Assembly (NCBI GenBank): GCA_002900995.3
Contig: CM035308.1
Location: 2,790,001-2,854,000, forward strand
DNA length: 64,000 nucleotides
Source of the DNA: Ganoderma boninense
Lineage: Eukaryota; Basidiomycota; Agaricomycetes; Polyporales; Polyporaceae
Direction: 5' to 3'
Shown here: piece after piece, positions 54,701 through 64,000 of the stretch
Layout of the letters: every line of letters starts with the position of its first letter
How positions within the stretch are numbered: the stretch's first letter is position 1
The notes under the pieces: generated by a model
Database searches by the model: none
What the model was told of the DNA's origin: nothing
Seen by the model: the letters and a program-made list of their open reading frames with translations, nothing else
Made by a program: the position numbers and the translations under genes

Positions 54701-56749
54701 GGGGAGAGGAAGATTGCGAGTAGCACAGTGCACTGGGCGAGTGTGGGGGATCCGCCGGGGGGACGGCTCGCATCTTACCATTGACTCGGCTTTCTATATC
54801 GTATCACGTCAGCCATCAAGGCAGGGCCATAATACCGAACCGGCTCATGCGCAATCATATCATAGACTTAAAGCCAGGGACGAGACAGACAGGACTCCCA
54901 CTTCCGTATCGGGCGACGGAGGTCCGCGGCGGGGTGCCAATCACATACGGCCCCGGGGACCAACCAACTATATGCAGATCGGAGATGACCAATCCATCGC
55001 ACGAGCTCGAAGGGTTGCGGTGAGATGGGGGTACCGCTCCTGGGCAAGATGACCCGGAGATGGTTTATTCGAGCGGGCTCACCGAACCTTGGCGGGCAGA
55101 CCTGATAATTGGCCTTCATAGCACTGCTGGGAGAGTCTCAAACCGATTACCTCCAATTACCGTTGTCTGGGCCGGGGATCAAGGAAACGCGGAGACTCTG
55201 GGGGGGAAGAGGCGCGGTCCACGCAGCTGTCGCGATTGCTTATGGAGAGCCGGAGAGGTGTGGCCTTGGTCACTGCTGGCGTGCATGTAGTGCTGTGAAA
55301 ACCGTTCAGCGTGCATGGGGGCGGTGTCTCGAATTGCTTGTGGATTGGCCCTCGAACGAGACACCCACGGCCTTGTTACGCTGTCGAAGTCAAACTGGGT
55401 TCAAATTGCAAATGGGCCTCCGGCGGGAGTGCGCAGCACAGAAACGTCTGGAGGGTTCCCCCGAGTCATTGTTCCCCGAGGCACGACCCACTGACGCTCA
55501 GACACCAGAATCGCAAAAGTGGCCGCGGCGCGGAAACGCAGTCAACCTTCCAGTCTACTGTATACGGATCGCGATCGGAGATGACGATGAAGCTTTCCTC
55601 GAGAGCTGCGCAGCACCGTCGACGGCTACTCGGGGCGCAGCGGGGCGTCCCAACAAAGTCCATACCACAACCACACCAACAATCCTCTCCGCAGCGCGTG
55701 CCGGCACCACGCCACTGTTCCTGCGATCCAGACGCAGCCGGGTGCACGGTTCACACTCGGGGAGGGGGCTAGGGATTGATGCATGGGCGTGACTGCGCGC
55801 AGCAGGCGAGACTGCGTTCGGTCCGGGGTGGAGCACGATGCAAGCGTAGGGCGCCGCAGTAGTCAGACTCATGTTGCGCGTTCGAAGCAGCGTTCGGGGT
55901 GGAATGTTTCGCGTACGTATGTTGTAGTGCTCTGCGCAAGATTTGTTAGAGCGCGCTGGCTGCGAGGGCTACCTCGCAAGTCGCGAACGCAAGTTCCGTC
56001 ATCTTCCATGGAAAATGGAAAAGACCGAAGGCCCTTGCGAGCCGATGCTATAAGAGCAGACGAAGAATGGAGGGAATTTGAAAGCAACTCATCCGGAGGT
56101 CGAGTACAGCACTCATCCATTCGCCTCCGACGCTCACCTTCTTCTCCGTCGCGATGCGGCAAAACACCACCACGACCACGCAACAGCTCCCCAGTCCACC
56201 CGAAGAAACAAGACCCACCAACGCAAAGCTGATGTCTGGAGCATCGCTTCATGCTCGCTCTGACATGCTCGGCTGACCCTTCGATATGATAACCCCACGA
56301 CAGCTCAGTGCCGTCTGTCGGACACCAGCACGCTCTGTGGCGGACTCGGCCGCCAGGCAGCGGCGACCAAACAGTACCAGTCCGGCCGCACGAAGAAAGC
56401 CGTTCAAGCTGAGCGACTCACGGAGGCCTTCCCAAAAGGCCAAGCAGGAAGGCTGGGGCGCGCCGACCGGCCACGCGCCCTCGCTCGGCGCGTGAGCAGA
56501 CACACCCTTCCTCTGGTAAGCCAGCATTCCTCTCGGACACCCCAGAGTCCGTGGCTAAATCCGCGTTTGCAGATCTAGGGGAGGTCCTCGGTATCGATCG
56601 ATTTGGATATCTTTCTACATCGGTCTCGAAGACGGTATGATACCACGTATTGGATTGGAAGCAGTCAGCCACGGATATATGTTTTGTGTTCAGCAGAGCA
56701 CACGACGAACTGCCGCTGCCCCACCATAATTTCACCGCTGCGCCTTGCT

Positions 56750-57793
56750 CTACATGAAGTCGTCATCATCTCCTGCACGTCTGACTCTGCTGGCTTGCTC
56801 GTCGTTCCTCGTCGAGCTGGACGTTGTTCGTACGACCGTTCGCCTTCTCTGCCTCGCCGCCTCGCGAGCTCCGGCGTCGGCCTTCTTCTTACATGATACC
56901 GCAACCGCGAACTATGAGGGAACTGGCGATGGAAATGCTATGATGCTGCGCCACGAACCTTCTGCGCGCTGCCACACCGTTTGTCGCGTTTTCCTTCTTG
57001 ACGCCGGTCATACGCGCTCCTGCTCGTATCGACCGCTCGTTCAACCTTGGTCTTCGTGAGGCGGTTGACGATCACGTTTCGCGCTTCGCATGGGACGGCA
57101 AACCAGCGTCACGGAAACAATTTACCCAGATGCAGCAGTGAGGTAACGCACTCCGTCTTGACCTGACAGAAGGTGTCAGCGAGGTTCTTACAGTCCAGCA
57201 GAAGGAATTTGGCCTTACAGCGTGTTGTCGTTGTGACGAGACCTGCCGACAGCCATGTCACCTGTTTTTACGGGAACAAGTCAGAAATCGAGGGATTAAG
57301 TGAATATCGAGTAACCTTTCAGTTTGTCTGCTGGTTGTCCAACATGGATCGTCAAGGTTTTCTTCTTGTTCCCTGCATGAGCTGTCGGCATCAGTCTGGG
57401 AGCGGCGGGGAACGCAATGGGATCCACCTTCAATGGATTTCGCCTTGACCAGTTGCGCACAGTCGCATGAGTACGGCTCCGGTCGAGCCCAGCTCATGTC
57501 CTCAGATGACGGCTGTATACGTGTTGCACGACGAGAAGCCTTGTCAGACGTTGAAACCATAGCTTGGCAGGGCATATTGATCAGGTCCTCATCTTGTAGC
57601 AAATGTACGTGTTGGTCAGTCCAAAAATTCACCACCAAAAGGACGGCCATGTTACGCGACTCTTCAACTTGTTCTTCCCAGTAGATCGGTCACTGGTGGA
57701 TCGTGTGCTGGCATCCGAAAAAATCAGTGAGCTTGCTAATAGTCACTGCTTTGCGTGAATTACACAACCTGTGAGGTAAAGAAACAGAACCAT
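56750..57793 (-). pseudogene. Damaged mirror copy of the CCDC25-like gene
   Basis: The start codon (57793) and stop (56750) positions correspond to 39272 and 40320 in the left arm. The reading frame is broken by many small indels and by wrong splice sites. It should be treated as sequence error, not as a paralog. Confidence 0.8.
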
Positions 57794-58246
57794 AGTGCTG
57801 TCTTGTGTCGCTTCAATGGTTGGAGAGATGGAGCTGATCCTAGTTCAAAGCTTGAACGGGAGTGCGCGCGAGAAAAGCGACAGTCATCAAGCGCCGGTCC
57901 TGTAGCAACCGGACTCCGGCCAGAAGCTGTGCCTTGTTTGGTTGCCGGTTGCCTTGCCGGTGCCTGAGTTTGAATTGGTGTCTGAGGCTCTCCCACCCGA
58001 ATTCTGACACACAGCTCACTCTCCGTCTAGCTCTGTCTATACGGCCTATCGACTATATCTAGTACTTATTTACCAAATGTCTAGGTGCAACCAGAGTTCC
58101 GTCCAGCCGCATATATGCGCCACATCAATTGTTTTGTTTGTGCAACTAAGCTCATGTTATTGTTTGCGCACACCAATAACACCGTGAATTTTCGCACTTC
58201 GGTATTTATCTCTTCCTCCCTCCCATCACATGCGTCGCACCCAGGG

Positions 58247-60411
58247 ATGGAGTCCTTACCAGCCCTCTTTCTCACAGCTCTAGCTGCGGGTGGCAGCATT
58301 CTAATCTCCACCTCTTTTACCTCGCCGTCCTCGAGCCGCAATGGAACCCCCTTGCAAGACTCCCCGGGCCACCAGTGCGCGGTTTCTTTGGAATCTATGG
58401 AATGGTCCTAGAGTTGAGTTCCTATACTTAAATCTCCGCCGTTTTCGTTTCTATTTGCCCTCTGGTTCCGTGCGTCACACCTCTTCCCGGATCGTCTTGA
58501 CCGTTGCCCGTCTCGGGCGTCTAATGTGTCCATATCCATCCAACGGACAAGTGGGTGTTTCGAGCGTTTGCGAAACAGGATGGAAACTGGTACGGAACTT
58601 CAAGTGTCTTGTTCATTTCGGGGTGTTTAGGGCGTTCCAGGAACAACAAGTTTTCTGGGTGTTTCTCATTGTGTTTGGACATCCGAAAAAACAGGTGAGG
58701 CGTTTCCATAGAGGGGAATTTTCGGGGAAATGGTCGGAACAGAATAAAACAGTGTGTTTCCGGACAATGCGCCTGTTTCCGGTCCGTTTTCCTGGCAATT
58801 TCCCTTGCGGAAACACCTTGGCCGTTCTGTCTTCCGGAAACTGCCCTGTAAAACACAGAGAAACACAGCACGACGGGCAAGGCGCCGGTATGGCTGTAAA
58901 AATGATCCGGGAATGGTCTTCCCTGTCACAACCATATTCCAGGACCTGAATTTTTCGTAGCGCCTTTTTAGATCGACATAACACAGGTAGCTTACCCGGT
59001 TAACGGATCAGTTTAAGGCTGTAGTTTCTCTTTTAGTTAATAGCGCCTTGGAATTCAGTCGCAGATATGGCCGACAGGAACCAGTCCCGGTTCTTTTACA
59101 GAAGATGTATTCCGGCCAGCGGTATCGCCATTGTCTTCGTGACGTTTCCCCAACCACGAATCACCCGGAAACTCCAACTTGAAATTATTACGGAGAGGCA
59201 GAGTTCTCGATTCTGGTCGATTCTGAGGGATTCAGGGTTCGCTTTGAGAGAATCAGGTCGGATGTATTCGGGAATCGGACCCCAGAAAACGGCGTTTTGC
59301 AGGAGAAGCGACTACAGGTTGTTTCTGCAAGCCAGATCGCCGATCTTTTCTAATCGATCTCTGGCCGTTCTGACAACCCCGAAACGCGTCGGTTGGCAAC
59401 TTGCACGGCCTGTAGCGCCCGCGATTAATCGACGCAAAAGAGCGGCGGTCAAACCTGCCGCGATTCCAGGCCGACACAGACGGGCGATGATACCGACCAC
59501 CCGGAATAGGTCTGTATGACTGGGACGGTCTCCGCACAGGTGTATTCCGGAACCTGAAAAGCGCTCACTAGAAAGAACAATGCAACCTTGTCATCAGGTA
59601 ACAAGCGAGTAAGTATCGATTGTATGCTGTTCTATATGGCGCTTATCCAAAATCGCGATCGGAATGTGTACTGTGGCAGAGACCATTCTCTCACTGTTAC
59701 AGCCATATCCGGGGTGCGGTATCCGCCTATTGCCTTCGTGATTCAAGGCTCTCGATCTTCTCAAAATCACTCAAGAAAGAACCCAGAATCGGGGCAGAAT
59801 CGCCAACTGTGACTTCCCCCTAATTCAGTCCTCGTTTCTTGACCGTTTCCCTGGTCCGAAACACCTGCTGTGCCCGTCTGGTGGTTATTTTAAAACAATA
59901 GCAGTCACTGACCGTTGGCAGTCCATCTACGATCCCCCCGATTACATGAAGCGTTTGTCAACACTATGTTCGCAATGGTGCGGATACGAGGTCTTGCCGA
60001 AGCATGAAGCTCATTCCTTCAGGCTATATGCTCTGTGTTGACCTCATACAACGTGCCGCGCAAGTGGGACACGTTCTTCACCCTCGATCCCGTTCGTCGC
60101 CCACATAATGAAGCACTCGACCAATACGAGAAACCATCGGCAGTCACGCGGCTCATATCCAAGCTGCTTCGGGTCGGTATGCTCGCCGCGAGCCAGAATG
60201 CACAAGCGCCAGCGCCGTGTCGCGACGCCCGCTTCTCGTGCAGAAACAGCTGCCCTGGTCCCAGTTGGTTCCAGAGGTGTCGAGTTGAGGGATAGGTGGC
60301 TGGCCCTCATCGCCGAGGCGCAGGGTGAGTGCGCATTCTGAGAAGCACGGCGGGGGCGCTGAGGCTGGATGTTTGCCATTGGGTCTCTCCCGGGGGACGT
60401 TTGATGTCATT
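58247..60411 (+). pseudogene. Damaged mirror copy of the P450 5' half, cut by the assembly gap
   Basis: It begins MESLPALFLTALAAG at 58247, then frameshifts. A piece of exon 3 is visible at 60100-60340 (VGMLAA, HKRQRRVATPA, ELRDRWLALIAEAQGE). It stops at GTCATT, which in the left arm corresponds to 36614, in the middle of exon 3. The 3' part of the P450 is not duplicated. Confidence 0.8.
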
Positions 60412-60511
60412 NNNNNNNNNNNNNNNNNNNNNNNNNNNNNNNNNNNNNNNNNNNNNNNNNNNNNNNNNNNNNNNNNNNNNNNNNNNNNNNNNNNNNNNNN
60501 NNNNNNNNNNN
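60412..60511. other. Assembly gap of exactly 100 N
   Basis: Positions 60412-60511 are all N. A round 100 is usually a placeholder of unknown size, so sequence after it need not be physically adjacent to the sequence before it. Confidence 0.98.
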
Positions 60512-61746
60512 GGGTTGACACCATTTCACCGCTGGGTTGGGCGGATCCGAGGTTCAGGGTGCTTGTGCACCATGAAACCAAGGACAGCTTTTGTGCCTGG
60601 TCATGGGGCCCCAGCCGTGTCAAACTTCCCTCGCCTGTATGCGCCCTGTCTGCCCTGAGTACGTGTGATAGGACGCGGAGCGCTACCAGAGGCTGCGCCA
60701 GACAACGCTACCAGTGGACCCTGCCGGACCTGAATCGCAGCGTATAGTGGCTAGGAAGGTCGCTCATTGGACGTAATGGTCCCCGTGGTCGCCGCGCGAG
60801 AGTGGGGAGAGCGAAAGGGGTCTTGCGGACTGCTACGATGGTCCCTGGGAGGCCCGGAAGATGTGAGTCGAGCCCTATACTCCGATGACGGCTAGAACTT
60901 CTGAATAGAATAAAACCGCCCCAGAACATACGCATCTGCAAGTTATAAACCATAATAATCAGGGAACTCCTGACGAGGTCGTGTGTGTCGTATTGTCGAT
61001 TGGGGGAGTCCGGGCACAAAGGGAAGCAGGTGACTGGTATGATGACGTGATCAGTCCAGCGCTAGGTCTACCTAATCGGGAACAGGTCGCAGGCGTCCGC
61101 GACTCGGATGGCTGCCGCTGTCACAGTCCTTCAGCTTCTCTGCCCACTTTGCCACCCGCCACCTGCCCGCCTTGTCATTTATGCTCGCCGTCTCTGACGT
61201 GAAATGGCTTGTCTTTTATGGCCCTGGATTCCCCTCTTGGCAATGGCAAAGCCTCAGACTACTTAGGCTGAGCGGTGCAACGCAGGAAAATTTCAGGTCC
61301 GCCGTTCCACACTCAAATCTTCCTTTCCCGGCTATCTCAAGGTTCTTGACGCTTTCCACCAGAACGCCAGGTGACCAGAGAGGCCTGGAGCTCCGCTCAC
61401 AGCTCCCGGCGGACTCTCCAGACTCCGCCAGCAAATCAGATCGTCCTATCAGCCCCGCGACCTCCGACCAGTGCCCTGCCGACAGACCAATTGGGCTCAG
61501 TGCTCCGCCATTCCCATTGCCAATTCAGTCCGCCGCGACCCTCGAACTTAACCTCAACATTACACCGCTTTGGAGAAAAAACTTTTACGAGCACCCCGAA
61601 TGATCATGTAAGTTTTTTTCGCCCTCACGCTGACAAGGCAAACATATGACCTTCCCCCTTGTCTCCGGTGGCCATTCTATTTTACGTATGCGGTTCCCTG
61701 GTTCGACCCCTCCTCTGAGGGTCGCGTCTGGCGAAACCATCGCACA
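60512..61746. other. Interval after the gap without a supportable gene
   Basis: Open frames such as 61172-61603 plus (MSFMLAVSDVKWLVFYGPGF) have no recognised domain or splice support. Nothing links this stretch to the P450 before the gap. Confidence 0.5.
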
Positions 61747-62031
61747 CACGACGGGCAGGGGCGGATACCGCAGACCGGAATAGGTCTGTAAAATGACCGG
61801 GACTGGTCTCCTGCCGCAGACATATTCCGGACCTGAATTTTCAAAAGCACTCGTTAACAAAAAGAACAATGCAACCTTGTCATCGGTAACAAGCGAGTAA
61901 GTATCGATTGTTATCGGTTCTATATGGCGCTTACCCAAAATCGCGGACCGGAATATGACTGTGGCAGGAGACCATTCTCGGTCCTGTTACAGCCATATTC
62001 CAGATCGCGGTATCCGCCATTGTCCGTCGTG
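61747..62031 (+). mobile_element. Foldback MITE copy 3
   Basis: 285 bp, same family as the two copies in the P450 intron. The left end CACGACGGGCAGGGGCGG pairs with the reverse complement of the right end, CACGACGGACAATGGCGG, followed by ATACCGC in both. The middle contains TTGTCATCGGTAACAAGCGA, also present (inverted) at about 37430. Confidence 0.75.
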
Positions 62032-63962
62032 ACATTGACATGAGGGTACCCGTCCGTATATGGCAAGGCACTTTTGGGGTGCGGCGAAGACGGTACGTCA
62101 ACCTTACACGATTATGCCATGAACCCGTAAGAGGAGGCCTTACCCAGGAGTGTGGACTCGCGACTGAACATGTATGTTTCAGGCGCAACTGCAAGCGCGC
62201 CTTGTGTAAGCAACATACTGGATGACTATCCGTAAGACTCTGCGGGTTTAGAGTCGCCGTAAACTCATCAGCGGAGCTCGAACTGGCCCAGAGATCTTGG
62301 CGCTACATGGACCTCCCGAAAATTCCGGAGGGCGTCTATGGGAGTGCACGTGCATTTTCTGTCATTATATCAGCACCGAATCTGGCAGGTACTCACTCCC
62401 GCCATCATTTGTCATGACAGCTCCTTCCTTTCAGGTCGATTTCAGGCCTAAGCGAGGCAACTACGGACGCGTTTAGATCTAGAAGGGGGGGTCGACCCCC
62501 CTTTCTAACTTTTCGGCGCTTGCAGCATCTACGGACGTCGGGATCAGGAGCGGAGTGCAAATCGGCCTCGGCATCTCGGCCAAACGACCTGTTTAGAGAT
62601 TTTACGGTCGTCCCTAGAGCCGCAGACCCTTACGGATAGTCAACCACTGCTGCCGCCTCTTGCGGGGCGGCGTTCGGTGTGGACTGTGCAGGGCCACGCT
62701 TACGGCATGGGGCTGCTTCCTGAGCGCTGCGCGGCCGAGCGAATCTTCCAATGTTCCGTGCCCCCCTTCCCGTTTTGCGAGACGAACGGTCCGCTCGGCT
62801 CGCGGACCTCGCGCGCACGCACAGTGTTGACTGTGCAGATGGATCGTGGAGCGCGTTTCACGTCTCTCGGCGGACTCGGGTTCGACATGTCGAACCCTGC
62901 TGTCCGCGCTCGCACCCCAGTTTCGTTTTCGCTGATGAATGAATACTTGGGTACCTAGGCAAGGGTCCGACGTCCAGCCGACGCGAGCAGTGGCCCGCGC
63001 AGTCAGTCGCGTTCCATCCACGGAATTCGCGTCGAACCCCTGCCATACATCGGTCGCACAGCCAGCTCCGTATGCGGAAACCCAGGGCCAGGTTCCTGTC
63101 CCACCCGCCGGCCCCTTCGCGCTGTCCTAGGAGGACGCCTTGAGTCCGTGATGGGTCTCCCTCTGGGGCTGGTCGTCGAGGTCGAGGCCTGAGGTTCCGC
63201 GGGTGCTGTACCAGCCCGCACTGTCGGTCGCGCGAGTCCCCGCACGACTAGGTGGTGCTTCCGAGCACCTCTACTAATGCGAGCGCCCAACACACAGGTT
63301 ACGTGTGTTGGGGGAGGGGCCGTGCGTCCGCACTGTAACCGCCGCCCCCACCGCGGCCGACAGCTGACTGCTTTGCCGCGCCAGACAGAGCCATCCGAGA
63401 GGGCGACACCCGCCCACATCCGCCCTTCCATGCTTGCGCTTCTCTCCGACAGCTGGGGGAGTACAACGAGCAGCCCTGCGGATCACCCATGTCGCGTCTA
63501 TTCTCCTATCTCTCTCGTCAGCATCGGGATGCGTCCAGGATCCGGAGGTTACTCGCGCGCGCGGGGCCGTGGCGCGAGCCCACCCTCCGCCCTCTACCCT
63601 CGAGCTCGCGCCCGAGGCAGCGGTATCCCAATTCGCTGTTCGCTGTCTAGAGCTGCGCGCGAGCCTGGGGCCGTCCTTGCTCCACCGAACCACCGACTCG
63701 GGTGGTCCTCGGTCTCACGGGTACCCTTCGCGTCGGAGTCCGAGAGTGGCTGTGGTCGAAGGTGAGTAGGTAAGTACGTAGTCTGAGCGGCCCGCCGTGG
63801 AACGAAGTCTGCAGCTAGGGCCTGGTGCGTAAGTTTGCCTCGCCGAGCGCGGCCGGGTGGGTGCCGTAGGCATGCTGAATTCGCCTGCGGGAGGTGCGTG
63901 CAGCGCGCTCTGCGCAGGTAGCCTAGAAGCGGCGCGTCTTCGACAGAGGAATGGGGGATGCA
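62032..63962. other. Interval without a supportable gene
   Basis: High-GC sequence with short chance open frames on both strands. I looked for rRNA, 5S RNA and tRNA signatures and found none. It contains the palindrome at 62481-62506 and a small hairpin GGGTTCGACATGTCGAACCC at 62879-62898. Confidence 0.5.
62481..62506. repeat. Near-perfect G/C palindrome
   Basis: AGAA, seven G, TCGA, six C, TTTCT. The two halves are reverse complements apart from one base in each homopolymer. It sits in gene-free DNA. Confidence 0.8.
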
Positions 63963-63966
63963 TCCG

Positions 63967-63996
63967 AGTCCGAGTCCGAGTCCGAGTCCGAGTCAG
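63967..63996. repeat. Hexanucleotide microsatellite (TCCGAG)n
   Basis: About five tandem TCCGAG units run to the end of the window. Confidence 0.9.
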
Positions 63997-64000
63997 CCGC

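Larger units (their letters stand above)
48720..60411 (-). repeat. Right arm of the giant inverted repeat (error-rich copy, ends at the N gap)
   Basis: It is the reverse complement of 36614-48475 with small insertions, deletions and substitutions every few tens of bases, including in homopolymers and equally in exons, introns and intergenic DNA. It ends at 60411, the base before the run of 100 N. All genes in it are damaged versions of left-arm genes: 49439-50055 (membrane protein), about 52900-54160 (the 42864-44330 gene), 56154-56495 (small gene), 56750-57793 (CCDC25-like), 58247-60411 (P450 exons 1-3, with MITE copies near 58850-59140 and 59450-59750). Confidence 0.9.

Noticed and set aside
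49439..58411. Right-arm genes as true paralogs
   Set aside because: They carry random indels in coding and noncoding sequence alike, mirror the left arm in order, and end at the N gap. Artefact is the simpler explanation.
61680..61720. tRNA gene suggested by a GGTTCGACCCC B-box-like sequence
   Set aside because: No A box, cloverleaf or acceptor stem can be built around it.
62600..63960. Ribosomal RNA or spacer sequence, because of high GC and small hairpins
   Set aside because: No conserved rRNA or 5S core sequence is recognisable.

Overview
The window is from a filamentous basidiomycete, most likely a wood-decay Agaricomycete. The evidence is short introns of about 50-60 bp with GT/CTRAC/AG signals, an aryl-alcohol-dehydrogenase-type reductase beside a P450, and transposon families typical of that group: Plavaka, Gypsy-like LTR elements and rva_4-type integrases. 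Ordinary host genes are few. About half of the window is nested mobile DNA.

Layout, left half. Bases 1-669 are the 3' end of a gag-pro LTR element that starts outside the window. Bases 670-1240 hold a degenerate gene fragment. An integrase-type transposase gene (minus strand) has its C-terminal half at 1349-2432 and its N-terminal half at 32202-32890. Everything between is one nested insertion of about 29.8 kb, bounded by two 927-bp LTRs that look identical and by a 4-5 bp target duplication. Inside it are: a second LTR retroelement (3149-8675, minus, no reverse transcriptase) sitting in the left LTR; a non-autonomous leader with a gag remnant (8892-12177); a different internal LTR (12178-12989) that drives an apparently intact gag-pro / pol pair (13359-19792) joined by a -1 frameshift; and an accessory module of two spliced antisense genes (20154-31139) lying between two polypurine tracts. 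A complete Plavaka transposon (21881-29475) with two divergent genes interrupts the second antisense gene.

Layout, right half. A 5'-truncated aldo/keto reductase (33836-34669) is convergent with a P450 (34968-38809). The first P450 intron is swollen by foldback MITEs and the heme exon carries an apparent 1-base frameshift. Then come a CCDC25/Jlp2-like gene (39272-40320), a small 85-residue gene (40568-40907) and several weakly supported genes up to about 47.6 kb. From 36614 to 60411 the sequence forms one giant inverted repeat centred near 48.5-48.6 kb. The right arm is an error-rich reverse complement of the left and stops exactly at a 100-N gap (60412-60511). I read it as a fold-back read or assembly artefact, so right-arm 'genes' should not be counted as paralogs. 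The sequence after the gap (60512-64000) has one more foldback MITE, a G/C palindrome and a microsatellite, but no gene I can support.

Most interesting candidate. The large retroelement carries a two-gene, spliced, antisense module, one gene encoding a Zn2Cys6-type cysteine cluster, between pol and the 3' LTR. It is bracketed by two polypurine tracts, each preceded by a conserved-shape hairpin.
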